Below are positions 42,701 to 49,324 of a stretch of 64,000 bases of DNA, in pieces (within the stretch, counting starts at the first letter, position 1; every line of letters begins with the position of its first letter). Position numbers and translations under genes: made by a program. The stretch is taken from assembly GCA_903813345.2 (NCBI GenBank), contig CAIIXF020000001.1, positions 31,301,915 through 31,365,914 on the forward strand. Direction: 5' to 3'. The notes beneath the pieces are model-generated. The model ran no database searches and was not told where the DNA came from. It saw nothing but the letters and a program-made list of their open reading frames with translations. The stretch is from Owenia fusiformis. Its lineage: Eukaryota; Annelida; Polychaeta; Sabellida; Oweniidae.

Positions 42701-45700
42701 TCTAAGGATGACTACATGTTAACAACAAGGACAAATTCATCAAACAAACATCTAAGAGAGTAAACTGAGAGGCGAAATTATTATAATCATGAAGGGACAA
42801 ATTAAAGCCTATGAGATAGATGTTACATAGTCTTTAATGAACTGATGAAGAAAGACTTTTCAGCCTGTCAGCTTGACATTCAATATTTTGTTAATGCAAC
42901 AGTATCGTCATTTAACAGTTCTAATATATCAATTCACCTAGAATAAGCCAACTTCCTCTGTCTGATCCCATCATCAAATAATCAACAAAATTCAATAAAA
43001 CTCCCAGTCAGAATTTCCAAGCGATTTGCAAAGGAAATGAGGTTTACAACCTGTGAAATGTGAAGGCAAACGACTGGTATGTAATGTAAAAAAGCTATCT
43101 ATTATCACTGTATTTGACAGCACTCGAACCAATGAGTTAGAAATCTTGAACAATCATCAAGCAGGTCTCTTATCTAGAGAGGTATTACTTATTAGTGTAT
43201 TAGTAATCTTAATTAGATGATAGTCCAATGATTGGCAACATTTATCGCTTATCAAGCGTTTCTATAAATCAGCTGCTTGAATTCAATAATGCTATATTGT
43301 ACGAGGGATATGATTTAGAGGCCCCATGGGTAATATCTCCTGCCTTTGATTATCAGATCAACCATCAACAGTTTATCAATTCATCCTCCAGTTTACCAAA
43401 ATGAAGAAATATTGGTGAAGTTCTCCTAAGAATTCTATTAGGAAAGGAAATCGACCTGTCATGACAAGAAAAACTATTGTTAAATCCCTCACATAACCAG
43501 ACCAAGGGCAAAAAATAATGGTCAATTACTGTCTTATTATACATATAAATTCCATATTCACATTCATATGCCACAGAATATAATTTAGAAGTTAAATGAA
43601 GTTATCTTGGTAACCAGACTTTCACTGCATCACAGTTCATCAGTTATCTTGGCTTTGAATCATATTTCTCAAGCTATTATGTAAAAAATGTCAAAATAGC
43701 GGGAATGAACTATTGTATTGTTGTTGGACATGTACCAACAGTCTTCTAACCATTACATACATTGCTTGCCAAATAGAAATCTTTTTTGTTCAAATTGTTT
43801 AGAAAATCATATCAAAAAACGTGTTAAGGTATGAGTATAAATTACAAAGATATATTTCTAATAACAAACCATCCCAGATTTTGATGGTAATTAAATATTC
43901 AGATTGACAGTGATATGAAACCAAAATATTATTGAATTTATCCCATGTACACGTTCTTTGTATAATAATAGTCACTTGACCGTGACTAACTCAACAATGA
44001 CAGAGGTCTCAGAGCCTCCATCAGACATTATGTAAGCAAAATGACAATTTCCAAACACAATATGATTGCCAAGTCTCATTTCTTGATCCATCAAACAAAT
44101 ATTTATACATTCTTTCTATTTCCAGCATGAACCAATTCATTAGTAGTTGATCCTGCCAAAATTATATTTGAAATTGTTCAATGTTCTCTCCTGTATTCTC
44201 CCTTTTATTGACAATTTCTGACTCAGAACACAACCAACCTTCAAAGTAAAGAAAAAGTTTAAACCACATTCTTATTAATTTGTATGTAAGTTTCATATGT
44301 ATATTATGTATATTCTATATTCTATATTATGTATATTCTATATTCTATAATTCTCTCATGAAAATGAAGATTATTTCTATTTGCATCTCATCTGGGACAT
44401 AGGGAGATCATTGCTTTCCATTTTCAAACATATCCCATTTAGTCTTACAATAATGTTCTATTATTCATCATGAATATTCGTTTGTGACATTTAGATAATA
44501 TTACAGGCAGCTATAAATAATGCTGTTTTAGCATTTACATGATTACCAGTAGGGGCTGGGGACTATAGAAACACAATGTTCTTCAAGGCAACATCTGATT
44601 AATTCTTAGCTAAGTTATAAATGATTTGTCATAGGCTGGATCTTAGGGAGTCATTAGTGATACAATGCAAGATGGAAACATTCACAGTATCAGCTGACAT
44701 GCATTGTTAGTTACCTAGTAACCAAACCTACCTAAAAAAAATAATAATACTGTTATGCTTTTAAGATCACAAAATAGCATAAAGGTATGAGAATAGTCAG
44801 AAAGAGGACTTAAGATCTATAATACAACAGTATTGATACCTCCCTCTAAAAACTGGAGAAAAGGTCCTAAGGTAAAGTATATAAATAGAGGGTAAAAGGT
44901 CTCAGGTGAGATAAGACAGTGCCACAAATCATTTCTTACCTTTCATTACTAAGATAAATTCAACAGAATCCTAATAAGAGACTAATATAAGGTTAGAATT
45001 GATTTATAGGTGTGATATTACATTATCTGTAGGTTTTTCCTGATCAGCTACCCTTTCTATTCATACTATTTACACCTTATTAAATACAATTTAACACCCA
45101 AGCAATACCTGCAGAAGTAGTGTGAGCCTGCATTTTTAGCAATGACATAATTTCCTAGTTTGTAGTCATATTGCACAAAACCCTTGAACAGCCCCATTCT
45201 TCAGGTAAAGAAATAGATAAGGGAGAGAGACATAAGCATCTCATACATCTAGAGTATAAAAACTCAATTTTGGGTCATACATTTTAGCACATCAGCTATT
45301 TCTATGGTCATGCTCTTGTATATCATGAACTATGATGTTGCATGTTCAAGGATGATAATATAACCTTAATAATAACAATTGTAGTTGTATGATTAAGATC
45401 ATGTTGGGTTAAGAAGGCCTATAAAATCGAGGCAAGTTAGAGCCTTTTTTGTAAGTCACTTTGGCTTTTTTGTTTTAATCAATTACTTGATCTTAGTTTC
45501 AGATGAGTTAATCTTGATATCTGAGTCTAGGAGAAAGAGGGAGGGGTGCAGGATCTTGATGTAACAATAACACTGTAACTGTAAGAACTGTTACTAACAG
45601 AATGAACAACAGTATCAGTTCTATTTTCATTTCTTACGATCAGACAAAAGAGGAAATCTCTCAGCCAATCCCACAAAATTGTACTAAATTTAACAAGGAG

Positions 45701-47161
45701 ATCAAAGTTGGAGTTTTTATTGTGTTTGATAGAAAATGAATGTAAATCAACTGTACTTGTCATTGAGTAGCGTTCACCAGTGATTGCCCAACACAAAATA
45801 TATCATCAAAGTCGGGTATACTATGTGACAAAATGGTGGTATCAGAATGAATTTAATGAACTTGCATATGGTAAAGGTAACATTACAATGAATGGAGCTC
45901 ATAAATAACTGAATTGTCAAAAAATTATAGAGTTTGTGAGTAAAAAACTATGATTATTCAGATAAATTTTAGATATAGGTTTGAACATCTAAAGTGAACC
46001 ATGTAAGTCAATATTAACCAAATGATAAGAGACAAATCAGACAATCCAATTGCATGGAGTTTTAGAGTGACTTTTACACTTATACTGAATAAGAGGTATG
46101 ATTTGATTTAGTCCTAAGTAAATAGTGGATAACATAGTGAACTGTTAACGAAAGAACACTTCTTGAGTACCTAGAAACCTCATCATGATGGCAAAGTAAA
46201 ACATGATAGGGAACACAAAATTCTGATAGAATACACTGCAAACATTTGCTTGTACCCTTGTCTTCAAAGGAATCTGAAAATTCAATATGAGTCCAATAAA
46301 TACAGAATAAACAAACCTCTTTAAACCAGAATTCAAAATGAAAATTTAAGAAAAGATCTAATTTTACAATTCACTTTACCTTCTTGAATAAGTTGTTTTA
46401 AATTCCCCACTCTATGGAGTATTCAACACAATATATCTGGATTCATGATAATTCATGACACCATGTTCCACAAACAGCTTTCTGACTATGCAAATATTGA
46501 AAACACTGAAAGGGTCAAATGTAATATAGTCATGTAAGGGTTGGTAGAGTTGATTTTACTCAGACTGAATCTAAGTGGATAAGTTCATATTTTACATTAC
46601 TTCGCATCCTCAAATTTCAAAAATATGAAAACATAAATATATGATCAATCATGTTATTCATAGGACTAAGTTAAAAAGACAAAAAGGTCAGAGATCAACA
46701 TAAGCTCTATTGCTCACACACGTTTCTTTCACTAAAAATTAGTTTGTGTTAAATTGCCCAAAAGATACAAACATGAAGCTGAATGCAATAAATATACAGT
46801 AGAGTAATGTTCTCTAATGAAATGGCAAAGGTACTTTATAATATAATCATTCTGTGAAATATATCATGTCCAGTATACTACATTGGCTGAATAAAATTGT
46901 TTACTCGCACATATTAGCTAAAAATTCAATATGAATTCCTTTCTAATCAGTATTGACCTATAAACATGTAAATTGCGTTTGTTTTTCCATGTTATCCGAG
47001 ACTCAATATATTAAACTGCCTGCCTATACACAACATACAAAGCCCTCTATATACCAAGTCCCTCGCTCATTATGCCAAACATAGAAGAGATATTTCTAGT
47101 GAAAACTTACCTTAACTGGCAGAGAGACAGGTACAAACTCCAACTGTGTCGCAGAGAGCAT
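469..47161 (-). CDS. PTBP1: Polypyrimidine tract-binding protein gene (overall model, 3' partial)
   Basis: This entry is the overall model; exons are listed separately. PTB proteins bind CU-rich RNA through four RRMs and regulate alternative splicing in the nucleus, and also mRNA stability and translation. Assembled from the first exon at 41774 and counting one copy of the duplicated RRM2 exon, the exons give 565 codons plus 2 nt with no frame break. Hallmarks include the RGSDEL segment near the N-terminus, [11 protein letters not shown] (RRM1), [18 protein letters not shown] (RRM2), [14 protein letters not shown] after RRM2, VLLVSNLNE (RRM3) and SPLHRFKKP with TLHLSNIP (RRM4). The order and junctions match vertebrate PTBP1 as I recall it. 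The gene is expanded by repeat-laden introns of up to 9 kb. Orthology to vertebrate PTBP1, 2 or 3 individually, or to fly hephaestus, cannot be separated; a single ancestral PTBP is likely. Confidence 0.95.
727..845 (-). CDS. PTBP1: PTBP exon: RRM3-RRM4 linker and RRM4 strand 1
   Basis: It encodes [19 protein letters not shown], then [21 protein letters not shown]. This covers the very conserved linker that packs RRM3 against RRM4 in vertebrate PTB, and the RNP2-like first strand of RRM4 (TLHLSNIP). The exon has 119 nt, enters in phase 0 and leaves in phase 2, with clean AG and GTAAGT signals. Confidence 0.95.
1146..1243 (-). CDS. PTBP1: PTBP exon: RRM3 second half
   Basis: It encodes [20 protein letters not shown], then [13 protein letters not shown]. 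This is helix 2 and strand 4 of RRM3 with the extended C-terminal strand typical of PTB RRM3. The 98-nt exon starts in phase 1 (completing an Ala codon) and ends in phase 0 before GTAAGT. Confidence 0.95.
1480..1572 (-). CDS. PTBP1: PTBP exon: RRM3 core
   Basis: It encodes [20 protein letters not shown], then [11 protein letters not shown]. This is the central part of RRM3, with the RNP1-like strand NALVQFAD. It is nearly identical to the vertebrate PTB segment GVYGDVQRVKILFNKKENAL. The exon is 93 nt, phase 1 in and phase 1 out. Confidence 0.96.
2008..2041 (-). CDS. PTBP1: PTBP exon: RRM3 helix 1 (34-nt exon)
   Basis: This short exon encodes [11 protein letters not shown] plus one base and matches vertebrate RVTPQSLFILFG. 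The donor is G|GTACGT and the acceptor is ACTATAG. The phases fit the neighbours (0 in, 1 out). Confidence 0.93.
2985..6872. mobile_element. 3.9-kb nested foldback (palindromic) element
   Basis: The outer arms, about 270 bp each, are reverse complements of each other (2985-3256 against 6600-6872) with only scattered differences. For example GAGGCGAGCTGG at 6660-6671 mirrors CCAGCTCGCCTC near 3190. A second inverted pair lies inside (about 4349-4620 against 5243-5478, resuming at 5703-5733). Its right arm is interrupted by roughly 225 bp. A TA target duplication is possible at the outer ends, since both ends abut TA, but it is not certain. No transposase frame is recognisable; the longest frame inside is 100 codons and looks random. 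It is probably a non-autonomous foldback DNA transposon that took a second one, or two independent insertions. Confidence 0.8.
7445..7784. mobile_element. Possible short inverted-repeat element (MITE-like)
   Basis: Imperfect inverted termini of about 17 bp bracket 340 bp: TTAAGCCCAGTATACAC at the left and GTGTATACAGGGCTTTA at the right. The target-site duplication is unclear and there is no coding capacity. The call rests on the paired ends only. Confidence 0.45.
8016..8137 (-). CDS. PTBP1: PTBP exon: linker end and RRM3 strand 1
   Basis: It encodes [20 protein letters not shown], then [20 protein letters not shown] and Q. The Gly/Met/Pro/Ala-rich part is the RRM2-RRM3 linker, and VLLVSNLNE is the RNP2 strand of RRM3. 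The exon has 122 nt, phase 1 in and phase 0 out. The donor is CAG|GTGCAG. Confidence 0.95.
8738..8869 (-). CDS. PTBP1: PTBP exon: low-complexity linker (cassette candidate)
   Basis: It encodes [20 protein letters not shown], then a Met/Gly/Gln/Pro-rich run ([14 protein letters not shown] and so on). It is part of the flexible RRM2-RRM3 linker. The exon has 132 nt and is phase 1 at both ends, so skipping it keeps the frame. The neighbouring 90-nt exon has the same property. Confidence 0.9.
8870..11764 (-). other. PTBP intron between linker exons
   Basis: The intron contains the CAC-ended MITE at 11191-11556. I see nothing else beyond AT-rich intron sequence and short simple runs. Confidence 0.6.
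11191..11556. mobile_element. 366-bp MITE, CAC-ended TIRs, 5-bp TSD GTAGA
   Basis: The left end CACTGGTGATCC...CGATTACGC and the right end GCGTAATCGAGTGGATCACC (continuing AGTG) are reverse complements. The similarity extends about 75 bp inward, to the motif that carries AATCGTACCTTCGA. The element is flanked on both sides by GTAGA (11186-11190 and 11557-11561), a perfect 5-bp duplication. There is no coding capacity, so it is non-autonomous. The CAC start and 5-bp duplication recall the Transib/RAG-like superfamily, but assignment needs a database comparison. Confidence 0.88.
11765..11854 (-). CDS. PTBP1: PTBP exon: RRM2-RRM3 linker (cassette candidate)
   Basis: It encodes [20 protein letters not shown], then [10 protein letters not shown]. 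The Ala/Ser/Pro-rich composition is like the vertebrate PTBP1 linker that contains its alternatively spliced exon. It has 90 nt and is phase 1 at both ends, with acceptor GTTAAG and donor G|GTACAC. Confidence 0.88.
11855..14204 (-). other. PTBP intron
   Basis: AT-rich intron. I see no exon, no clear inverted-repeat element and no RNA gene. Confidence 0.55.
14205..14382 (-). CDS. PTBP1: PTBP exon: RRM2 C-terminal half and start of linker
   Basis: It encodes [20 protein letters not shown], then [20 protein letters not shown] and [19 protein letters not shown]. Strand 4 and the extra strand 5 of RRM2, with the invariant [14 protein letters not shown], make this the most diagnostic PTBP exon. 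It has 178 nt, phase 0 in and phase 1 out. The donor is G|GTAAGT and the acceptor TTTTTGCAG. Confidence 0.97.
14383..18623 (-). other. PTBP intron with a candidate internal promoter
   Basis: This 4.2-kb intron is AT-rich apart from a comparatively GC-rich block at about 18285-18560, listed separately as a possible promoter. No exon is visible. Confidence 0.55.
18285..18560. promoter_or_regulatory. Candidate intronic promoter/enhancer block
   Basis: Within an AT-rich intron, this block clusters a GC box (GCCCCGCCCC, 18291-18300), an NRF1-like TATGCGCATG (18421-18430), two ATTGG/CCAAT boxes (18433-18437 and 18516-18520), a full palindromic CRE TGACGTCA (18457-18464) and a TATA-like TATATAG (18478-18484). 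It sits 60-340 bp upstream, in PTBP orientation, of nothing coding on the plus strand. On the minus strand it lies just after the 18624-18682 exon, before the RRM2 C-terminal exon. It could drive a 5'-truncated PTBP transcript or a noncoding RNA. The direction is undetermined, and this is an inference from motif clustering. Confidence 0.4.
18624..18682 (-). CDS. PTBP1: PTBP exon: RRM2 strand 3 and helix 2
   Basis: It encodes [20 protein letters not shown], completing the Asn codon begun in the previous exon. It matches vertebrate NQFQALLQYADPVSAQHAKL and carries the RNP1-like strand FQALIQMAD of RRM2. It has 59 nt, phase 1 in and phase 0 out, with a GTG|GTGAGT donor. Confidence 0.95.
18683..20943 (-). 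other. PTBP intron
   Basis: AT-rich intron with no exon, inverted-repeat element or RNA gene that I can recognise. Confidence 0.55.
20944..20995 (-). CDS. PTBP1: PTBP exon: RRM2 strand 2
   Basis: It encodes [17 protein letters not shown] plus one base and matches vertebrate [17 protein letters not shown]. It has 52 nt, phase 0 in and phase 1 out. The acceptor is TTTTCAG and the donor A|GTAAGT. It joins directly to either copy of the duplicated upstream exon, both of which end in VDVLKQ. Confidence 0.95.
20996..23192 (-). other. PTBP intron downstream of the duplicated exons
   Basis: AT-rich intron with no recognisable exon or mobile element. A third copy of the 135-nt exon was looked for and not seen. 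Confidence 0.55.
23193..23327 (-). CDS. PTBP1: PTBP exon copy A (RRM2 start, downstream copy)
   Basis: It encodes [20 protein letters not shown], then [20 protein letters not shown] and DVLKQ. This is the pre-RRM2 alanine-rich helix, RNP2 strand 1 (RVIIENM) and helix 1. It has 135 nt, phase 0 at both ends. The donor is CAG|GTAACA and the acceptor TTTGTTTACAG. It is 32/45 residues identical to copy B, which lies 372 nt upstream in the transcript. Substitutions concentrate in residues 13-24, with conservative changes in the strand (I/V, M/L, V/I). It is likely an alternative, mutually exclusive partner of copy B. Confidence 0.93.
23395..23418 (-). promoter_or_regulatory. Candidate polypyrimidine (PTB-binding) tract between duplicated exons
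   Basis: Read in transcript sense, the intron between copy B and copy A contains CTTTTCCCCTCCCTCCCC about 70-90 nt upstream of the copy A acceptor. It is the most pyrimidine-rich run in this part of the intron and distinct from the ordinary tract at the acceptor. PTB proteins commonly repress exons through such upstream tracts, so autoregulation of the copy choice is a reasonable inference. Confidence 0.4.
23700..23834 (-). CDS. PTBP1: PTBP exon copy B (RRM2 start, upstream copy)
   Basis: It encodes [20 protein letters not shown], then [20 protein letters not shown] and DVLKQ. It has the same length (135 nt), the same phase (0/0) and the same structural elements as copy A, with intact splice signals (CATGGTAG acceptor, CAG|GTAACT donor) and no stop. 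It is closer than copy A to vertebrate PTB in IVENL (vertebrate LRIIVENLFYPVTLDVL). Its acceptor has a weaker pyrimidine tract than that of copy A. Including both copies, or neither, would keep the frame but duplicate or remove strand 1 and helix 1 of RRM2. Confidence 0.93.
23835..25223 (-). other. PTBP intron
   Basis: AT-rich intron between RRM1 and the duplicated RRM2 exons. No further exon copy or mobile element is recognised. Confidence 0.5.
25224..25373 (-). CDS. PTBP1: PTBP exon: RRM1 second half
   Basis: It encodes [20 protein letters not shown], then [20 protein letters not shown] and [10 protein letters not shown]. It matches vertebrate AFIEMNTEEAANTMVNYY and IYIQFSNHKELKT. It covers strand 3 (RNP1-like), helix 2 and strand 4 of RRM1. 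It has 150 nt, phase 0/0, with donor CAA|GTAAGT. Confidence 0.96.
25374..29394 (-). other. PTBP intron inside RRM1
   Basis: 4.0-kb AT-rich intron. I see no exon and no element with paired termini. Confidence 0.5.
29395..29544 (-). CDS. PTBP1: PTBP exon: RRM1 first half
   Basis: It encodes [20 protein letters not shown], then [20 protein letters not shown] and [10 protein letters not shown]. It matches vertebrate GVPSRVIHIRKLPIDVTEGE...FGKVTNLLMLKGKNQ, giving strand 1 (RVLHFRGVP), helix 1 and strand 2 of RRM1. It has 150 nt, phase 0/0, with clean signals (TTTGCAG, CAG|GTGAGT). A 2.5-kb transposon is inserted only 169 bp upstream in the adjoining intron. Confidence 0.96.
30054..30265 (+). CDS. 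Zinc-finger exon inside the transposon (function unknown)
   Basis: An open frame follows a good acceptor (TTTTTATTACAG) and runs about 70 codons to TAA at 30263. It has no usable upstream ATG, so it reads as a terminal or alternatively spliced exon. The peptide contains KCYFCNTG...[10 protein letters not shown], a C-x2-C-x12-H-x4-H spacing that fits a canonical C2H2 finger, followed by [19 protein letters not shown] do not recognise the family. By position it may be the DNA-binding N-terminal part of a transposon-encoded protein whose remainder was lost. No partner exon was found. Confidence 0.45.
30722..31236. mobile_element. 515-bp nested MITE, TIR CACCCTTGGTATACG, 5-bp TSD TGAAC
   Basis: Perfect 15-bp inverted ends CACCCTTGGTATACG and CGTATACCAAGGGTG enclose 515 bp inside the larger transposon. 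Both sides are flanked by TGAAC (30717-30721 and 31237-31241). Subterminal tandem motifs occur near each end: GACCGGTACGGGT twice near the left, and a 37-bp unit containing ACCGGTTCGGGGCAAT twice near the right (about 31127-31201). There is no coding capacity. It inserted after the host element arrived. Confidence 0.9.
32311..32440. repeat. Short minisatellite, about 37-bp unit
   Basis: Four copies of the core GATAAAATGATGTATTTTAC start at 32317, 32346, 32383 and 32420 (spacing 29, 37 and 37 bp). The array lies about 110 bp outside the right end of the 2.5-kb transposon. Confidence 0.85.
32441..35357 (-). other. PTBP intron interior, nothing recognised
   Basis: 2.9 kb of AT-rich sequence between the minisatellite and the 411-bp tandem repeat. 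I find no exon, paired repeats or RNA gene. Confidence 0.45.
35358..36073. repeat. Tandem duplication of about 411 bp with palindromic cores
   Basis: Two copies start at about 35358 and 35769, each opening with CTATTTATCCCATACTTGG. Each contains an imperfect palindrome around GGGCAGATATA...TATATCTGCCC followed by GCTACGTCATAATCGCC. Each ends with CTCATATAGGATA then CTCTATTTA. The second copy lacks roughly 100 bp near its end. This is more GC-rich than the surrounding intron. It may be a dimeric mobile element or terminal-repeat remnant. Confidence 0.8.
36697..38400 (-). mobile_element. Non-LTR retrotransposon, 5'-truncated
   Basis: A run of about 33 T at 36697-36729 is the poly(A) tail of an element on the minus strand, preceded (in element sense) by AATAAA-like sequence. 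It contains a 460-codon reverse-transcriptase frame and a short 3' UTR of about 280 bp. The 5' end appears lost just upstream of the [10 protein letters not shown] motif near 38.39 kb, so the endonuclease domain is absent. It sits in a PTBP intron in the same orientation as the gene. I could not define target-site duplications. Confidence 0.9.
37008..38390 (-). CDS. Reverse transcriptase domain of non-LTR retrotransposon
   Basis: This is an RNA-directed DNA polymerase of a LINE-type element (Jockey/CR1/L2-group by motif style). Blocks in order: [17 protein letters not shown] (about residue 22), [16 protein letters not shown] (about 91), [13 protein letters not shown] (about 150), the catalytic FADD (about 180), then [16 protein letters not shown] and the C-terminal HNTRQ...IWNS region. 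Catalytic aspartates are present and there is no stop or frameshift over 460 codons, which suggests a recent insertion. The start at 38390 is only the first available Met near the truncation and is not the real protein start. Full-length relatives would carry an endonuclease upstream. Confidence 0.93.
   Translation of the reverse strand: MYKGLTKIIPIFKKNDQRYFSNYRPISLLSVFSKIFEKIMYNRVVEFVEKFKIICINQFGFRRNRSTCLAILTFLENLRKAMENKHYSLGIFLDLSKAFDTVNHDILLTKLNFYGFQGKSLDWFKSYLSNRKQTTFFEHEYSDMKTIQCGVPQGSILGPVLFILYINDLIFTSNLFKYVIFADDTNILCSDKNIYSLIDIVNNELKTVDDWFCANKLSLNIDKTNFMVFTTSQNRVPDNISIKIRDSYIIRVFSTNFLGVIIDQNLNWKEHIRKIALKISKTIGTLFRIKHKLSIKSLLNIYYSLIYSHLQYCIPAWGGTGKTHIDILLKLQKRFARLVTNSEYNKAPSSPLFQQLNILKINDIYKLNVLIFTYKCIKRPYNFPNDLFCNYFQANQQVHDHNTRQTDNLHISKFRTNYGKRSIKTQGGIIWNSTPDVIKNSKTIFIFKRAFKRHVISLYD
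38531..38629 (-). CDS. PTBP1: PTBP exon: common RGSDELL exon
   Basis: It encodes [20 protein letters not shown], then [13 protein letters not shown]. It corresponds to the vertebrate KRGSDELFS...NDSKKFK region, where the preceding Lys and this Arg contribute to the nuclear localisation signal. It has 99 nt, phase 0/0. It is the shared acceptor for all upstream alternative first exons, each of which ends with a Lys codon, so a KR pair is rebuilt in every isoform. Confidence 0.93.
38630..40584 (-). other. PTBP intron
   Basis: AT-rich intron between the common exon and the microexon. No other feature is recognised. Confidence 0.5.
40585..40611 (-). CDS. PTBP1: PTBP microexon (27 nt), candidate
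   Basis: It encodes LTEYMTYLK between a CATCCAG acceptor and an AAAG|GTAAGA donor, phase 0/0. It ends in Lys like the first exons, so it can be included or skipped without changing the KR junction. If it were the first coding exon, the internal Met could start translation. No homologous vertebrate exon is known to me; support comes only from splice signals and phase. Confidence 0.55.
41022..41159 (-). CDS. PTBP1: PTBP alternative first coding exon (Q-rich)
   Basis: Starting at the ATG at 41157-41159 it encodes [20 protein letters not shown], then [20 protein letters not shown] and LQQGVK, ending in AAG|GTAGGT, phase 0. The peptide has a repeated GEFVQ motif and is Gln-rich. The open frame extends further upstream to 41240, but that part ([12 protein letters not shown]...) looks like noncoding, so the internal ATG is preferred. 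An internal exon with an acceptor near 41230 is the alternative. Confidence 0.65.
41667..41774 (-). CDS. PTBP1: PTBP alternative first coding exon (acidic)
   Basis: It encodes [20 protein letters not shown], then [16 protein letters not shown], ending at AAG|GTAACA in phase 0, ready to join RGSDELL. The ATG context is favourable (GAAAATGTC). The peptide is acidic (Glu/Asp-rich), unlike the Q-rich exon 500 bp downstream. Because both end at the same phase, they are probably driven by separate or shared nearby promoters and used alternatively. Confidence 0.75.
41775..47110 (-). other. 5' PTBP intronic region between alternative first exons
   Basis: AT-rich; I see no further coding exon. A small (TATTCTATATTCTATATTATG)-type microsatellite lies at about 44295-44350. 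Several short open frames of 60-90 codons here have no domain or splice support. Confidence 0.45.
44295..44350. repeat. AT-rich microsatellite
   Basis: Alternating units of TATATTATGTATATTC and TATATTCTATATTCTATA type are repeated over about 55 bp. Confidence 0.8.
47111..47161 (-). CDS. PTBP1: PTBP upstream alternative first coding exon
   Basis: An ATG at 47159-47161 opens [17 protein letters not shown], ending at AAG|GTAAGT in phase 0. Like the other first exons it ends with Lys and can splice to the common RGSDELL exon, more than 8 kb away. The EFV and LP motifs faintly recall the Q-rich exon (GEFVQLQLP), which hints at common origin. Only splice and frame logic support it. Confidence 0.55.
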
Positions 47162-47845
47162 AACGTGATTGGCTTCTAAAGGCCTAGAAAGTCTGGCTTT
47201 ACTCCCAGTTTAATAGCTGACTAAATTAGATCGACCAGGTAAACTATTGCTAGTATTACCAATATTAAATCTGATTTGCATAAAGCATTAACAATGAACA
47301 AGCTGATCTGCAGTTTAGAATGTTGAAACTGGCCTGAAGGCTGGATGCTGTGTGACTTCTCTGATTTAGTGAATCCTTCTCAAATTGTCACGGCAACTTT
47401 GATCATCTGATGTCGCAGGGCTTAGCGCCAAAATGCTCACACCTTATGCTAACAGGATTCGTCTATATGACAAAGCCCAGAGTAAACATGTAGCAATAAC
47501 TTCTCTGCCAATCAAACTATACAAATCTTGCTTTCAATAGCCGACCACGTTGAACAAATAGTACAATACCAAGTGCAAACAATATATAGGCTAGCAACTA
47601 TAACTACACTTGAGCCGAGTACTTGACCATGTGATGACTCTATACATGTACACTAAAATACACATAACTGCAAGCAAATTATCCCAGTTGGAACTACATG
47701 GCATGCTGAATGGACATACCCCAGTGAACAATATCAAAGCCTGTAGCTATTCACTGACAGTATCACTCCCCAACAAAGCATAACATTTTGTTAATATGAT
47801 AACCATCTAATGCTTGTTCAATCATAGGTGTCAGCACTGACTTAC

Positions 47846-47895
47846 CTTTACTCCTTGAGCTGTATGCCAAGTCTTTAAATACACAGCCTTATTAG
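47846..47895 (-). other. Possible noncoding or upstream first exon end
   Basis: A strong donor (GGAGTAAAG|GTAAGT) occurs here. The phase-0 reading into it (AVYLKTWHTAQGVK) has no upstream Met before a stop, so if real it is a 5' UTR exon or a weak internal exon. The similarity of its ending GVK to the Q-rich exon ending is intriguing. Low confidence. Confidence 0.25.
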
Positions 47896-49299
47896 TCCTA
47901 TAGGTCGACCTATTAGTTTCCTAGCTACGTGAATAGACAGACAAACAATTGTCCGCCAATTTGATGGCAAGTCTACACCAGCATAAGAAACCCTATTGAC
48001 AATTTTGAAAACGGAAAAACTTGGCAAATAGAAGGATAGAGCCTTAGCTGTATCTGGCAGCTTTTCATTGGTTGCTTGATTGATTCTGCAAAAGGTGAGC
48101 TGAATAAGCAGCTAGACACACACCCATATATCCAGGTGATCAATATGGAACCTTCCTACTGATGTCACTTCTAATAGACACTTTAAAACATGTTACGGCC
48201 ATTTCCAAATCCTGTTAGTGTTTGGTCATTGGCAAAGCAAGATAAAAGACATTTTAGTTTGTATTTTTTTCGCATACTTGACAATATTTTCTCATTAAGA
48301 AATTGTGTCCATTTTTGGTAATTATCAATTTAGAATGAAAGCACATGGAAGCAGGTTGTACATTTTATTGCATACATGTACTTAACGATCAAATTCTCAA
48401 AATTATTTGAGATATGGTTCAAAGCAGAGCTTCATTTACTTATGTGGAAGTATTATCTTATTTTTGGGAGGGGAGGTATGCCATGAATTGATCATCAATC
48501 TTTAAGAACAGCATTTTTAACAATGCAAATTACAAAGCCTGAAATGTGAAAAGTATGATTTCGTTCTAATTGTCCTTGATGAACAACTCTTTACCTCTAT
48601 CCAACAAGCAAAAAATGAGTCTAAAGTTATATCCATAATGGCAGTCAATTAAAAATTAAAAATAATGATGTTCATGACTTCTTCAACTATTGTAGCTATA
48701 TTACACACACCAGTTGAGACACATCTAATATGAAAGCAATTCATAAAATGCTAAAAATACCACTGATTCTACAGCAGTATAGATTATTACAATGTCATGT
48801 TTAATCTCTATGAAAAATGCTCAAATTGACATTTTATAATTTCTACTTCTCTAGGCAAGATGTTAGACACGGATATAGGTGAATTTATGCTAGAGAGCAA
48901 AGAAAAATAGGAAGTTAACGAGTTTTACAACCATAGGTTATAAAAATACTTCATCTGTAGTGCTATATTCTATTTTTAAACTTCAATTAATTAGCGACAA
49001 TTCAGCAAGTGATTGAGGTGATTCAGCATCTTGGGAATTGCTTTGCTAGAAAATAATTTTTCTATGAACTTGATGAAAACATAAAATAATAGACTGGCTA
49101 TAAATAAGAGGTTTATGGTGAACGCCTGTTGATCGCCATGATTAAGCATATTGATTCCTAATCAACAGCTGTTTCAATCTTAAATCATCTATTGCATTTT
49201 GTCAAAATGAACAAAACCAGTGTTATCATTTTATAATAGCAAACACACATGTTGAACAATATAGCACATAAGTCAAACAAGAACACAAATGTGTACAAA
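47896..49299. other. Intergenic AT-rich stretch
   Basis: This stretch lies between the most upstream PTBP candidate exon and the 49.3-kb repeat element. No gene, RNA or paired repeat is recognised. It should contain the upstream PTBP promoter if the 47.1-kb exon is real. Confidence 0.4.
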
Positions 49300-49324
49300 A
49301 TGTCCCCACCAAGTGGTGATCCCG

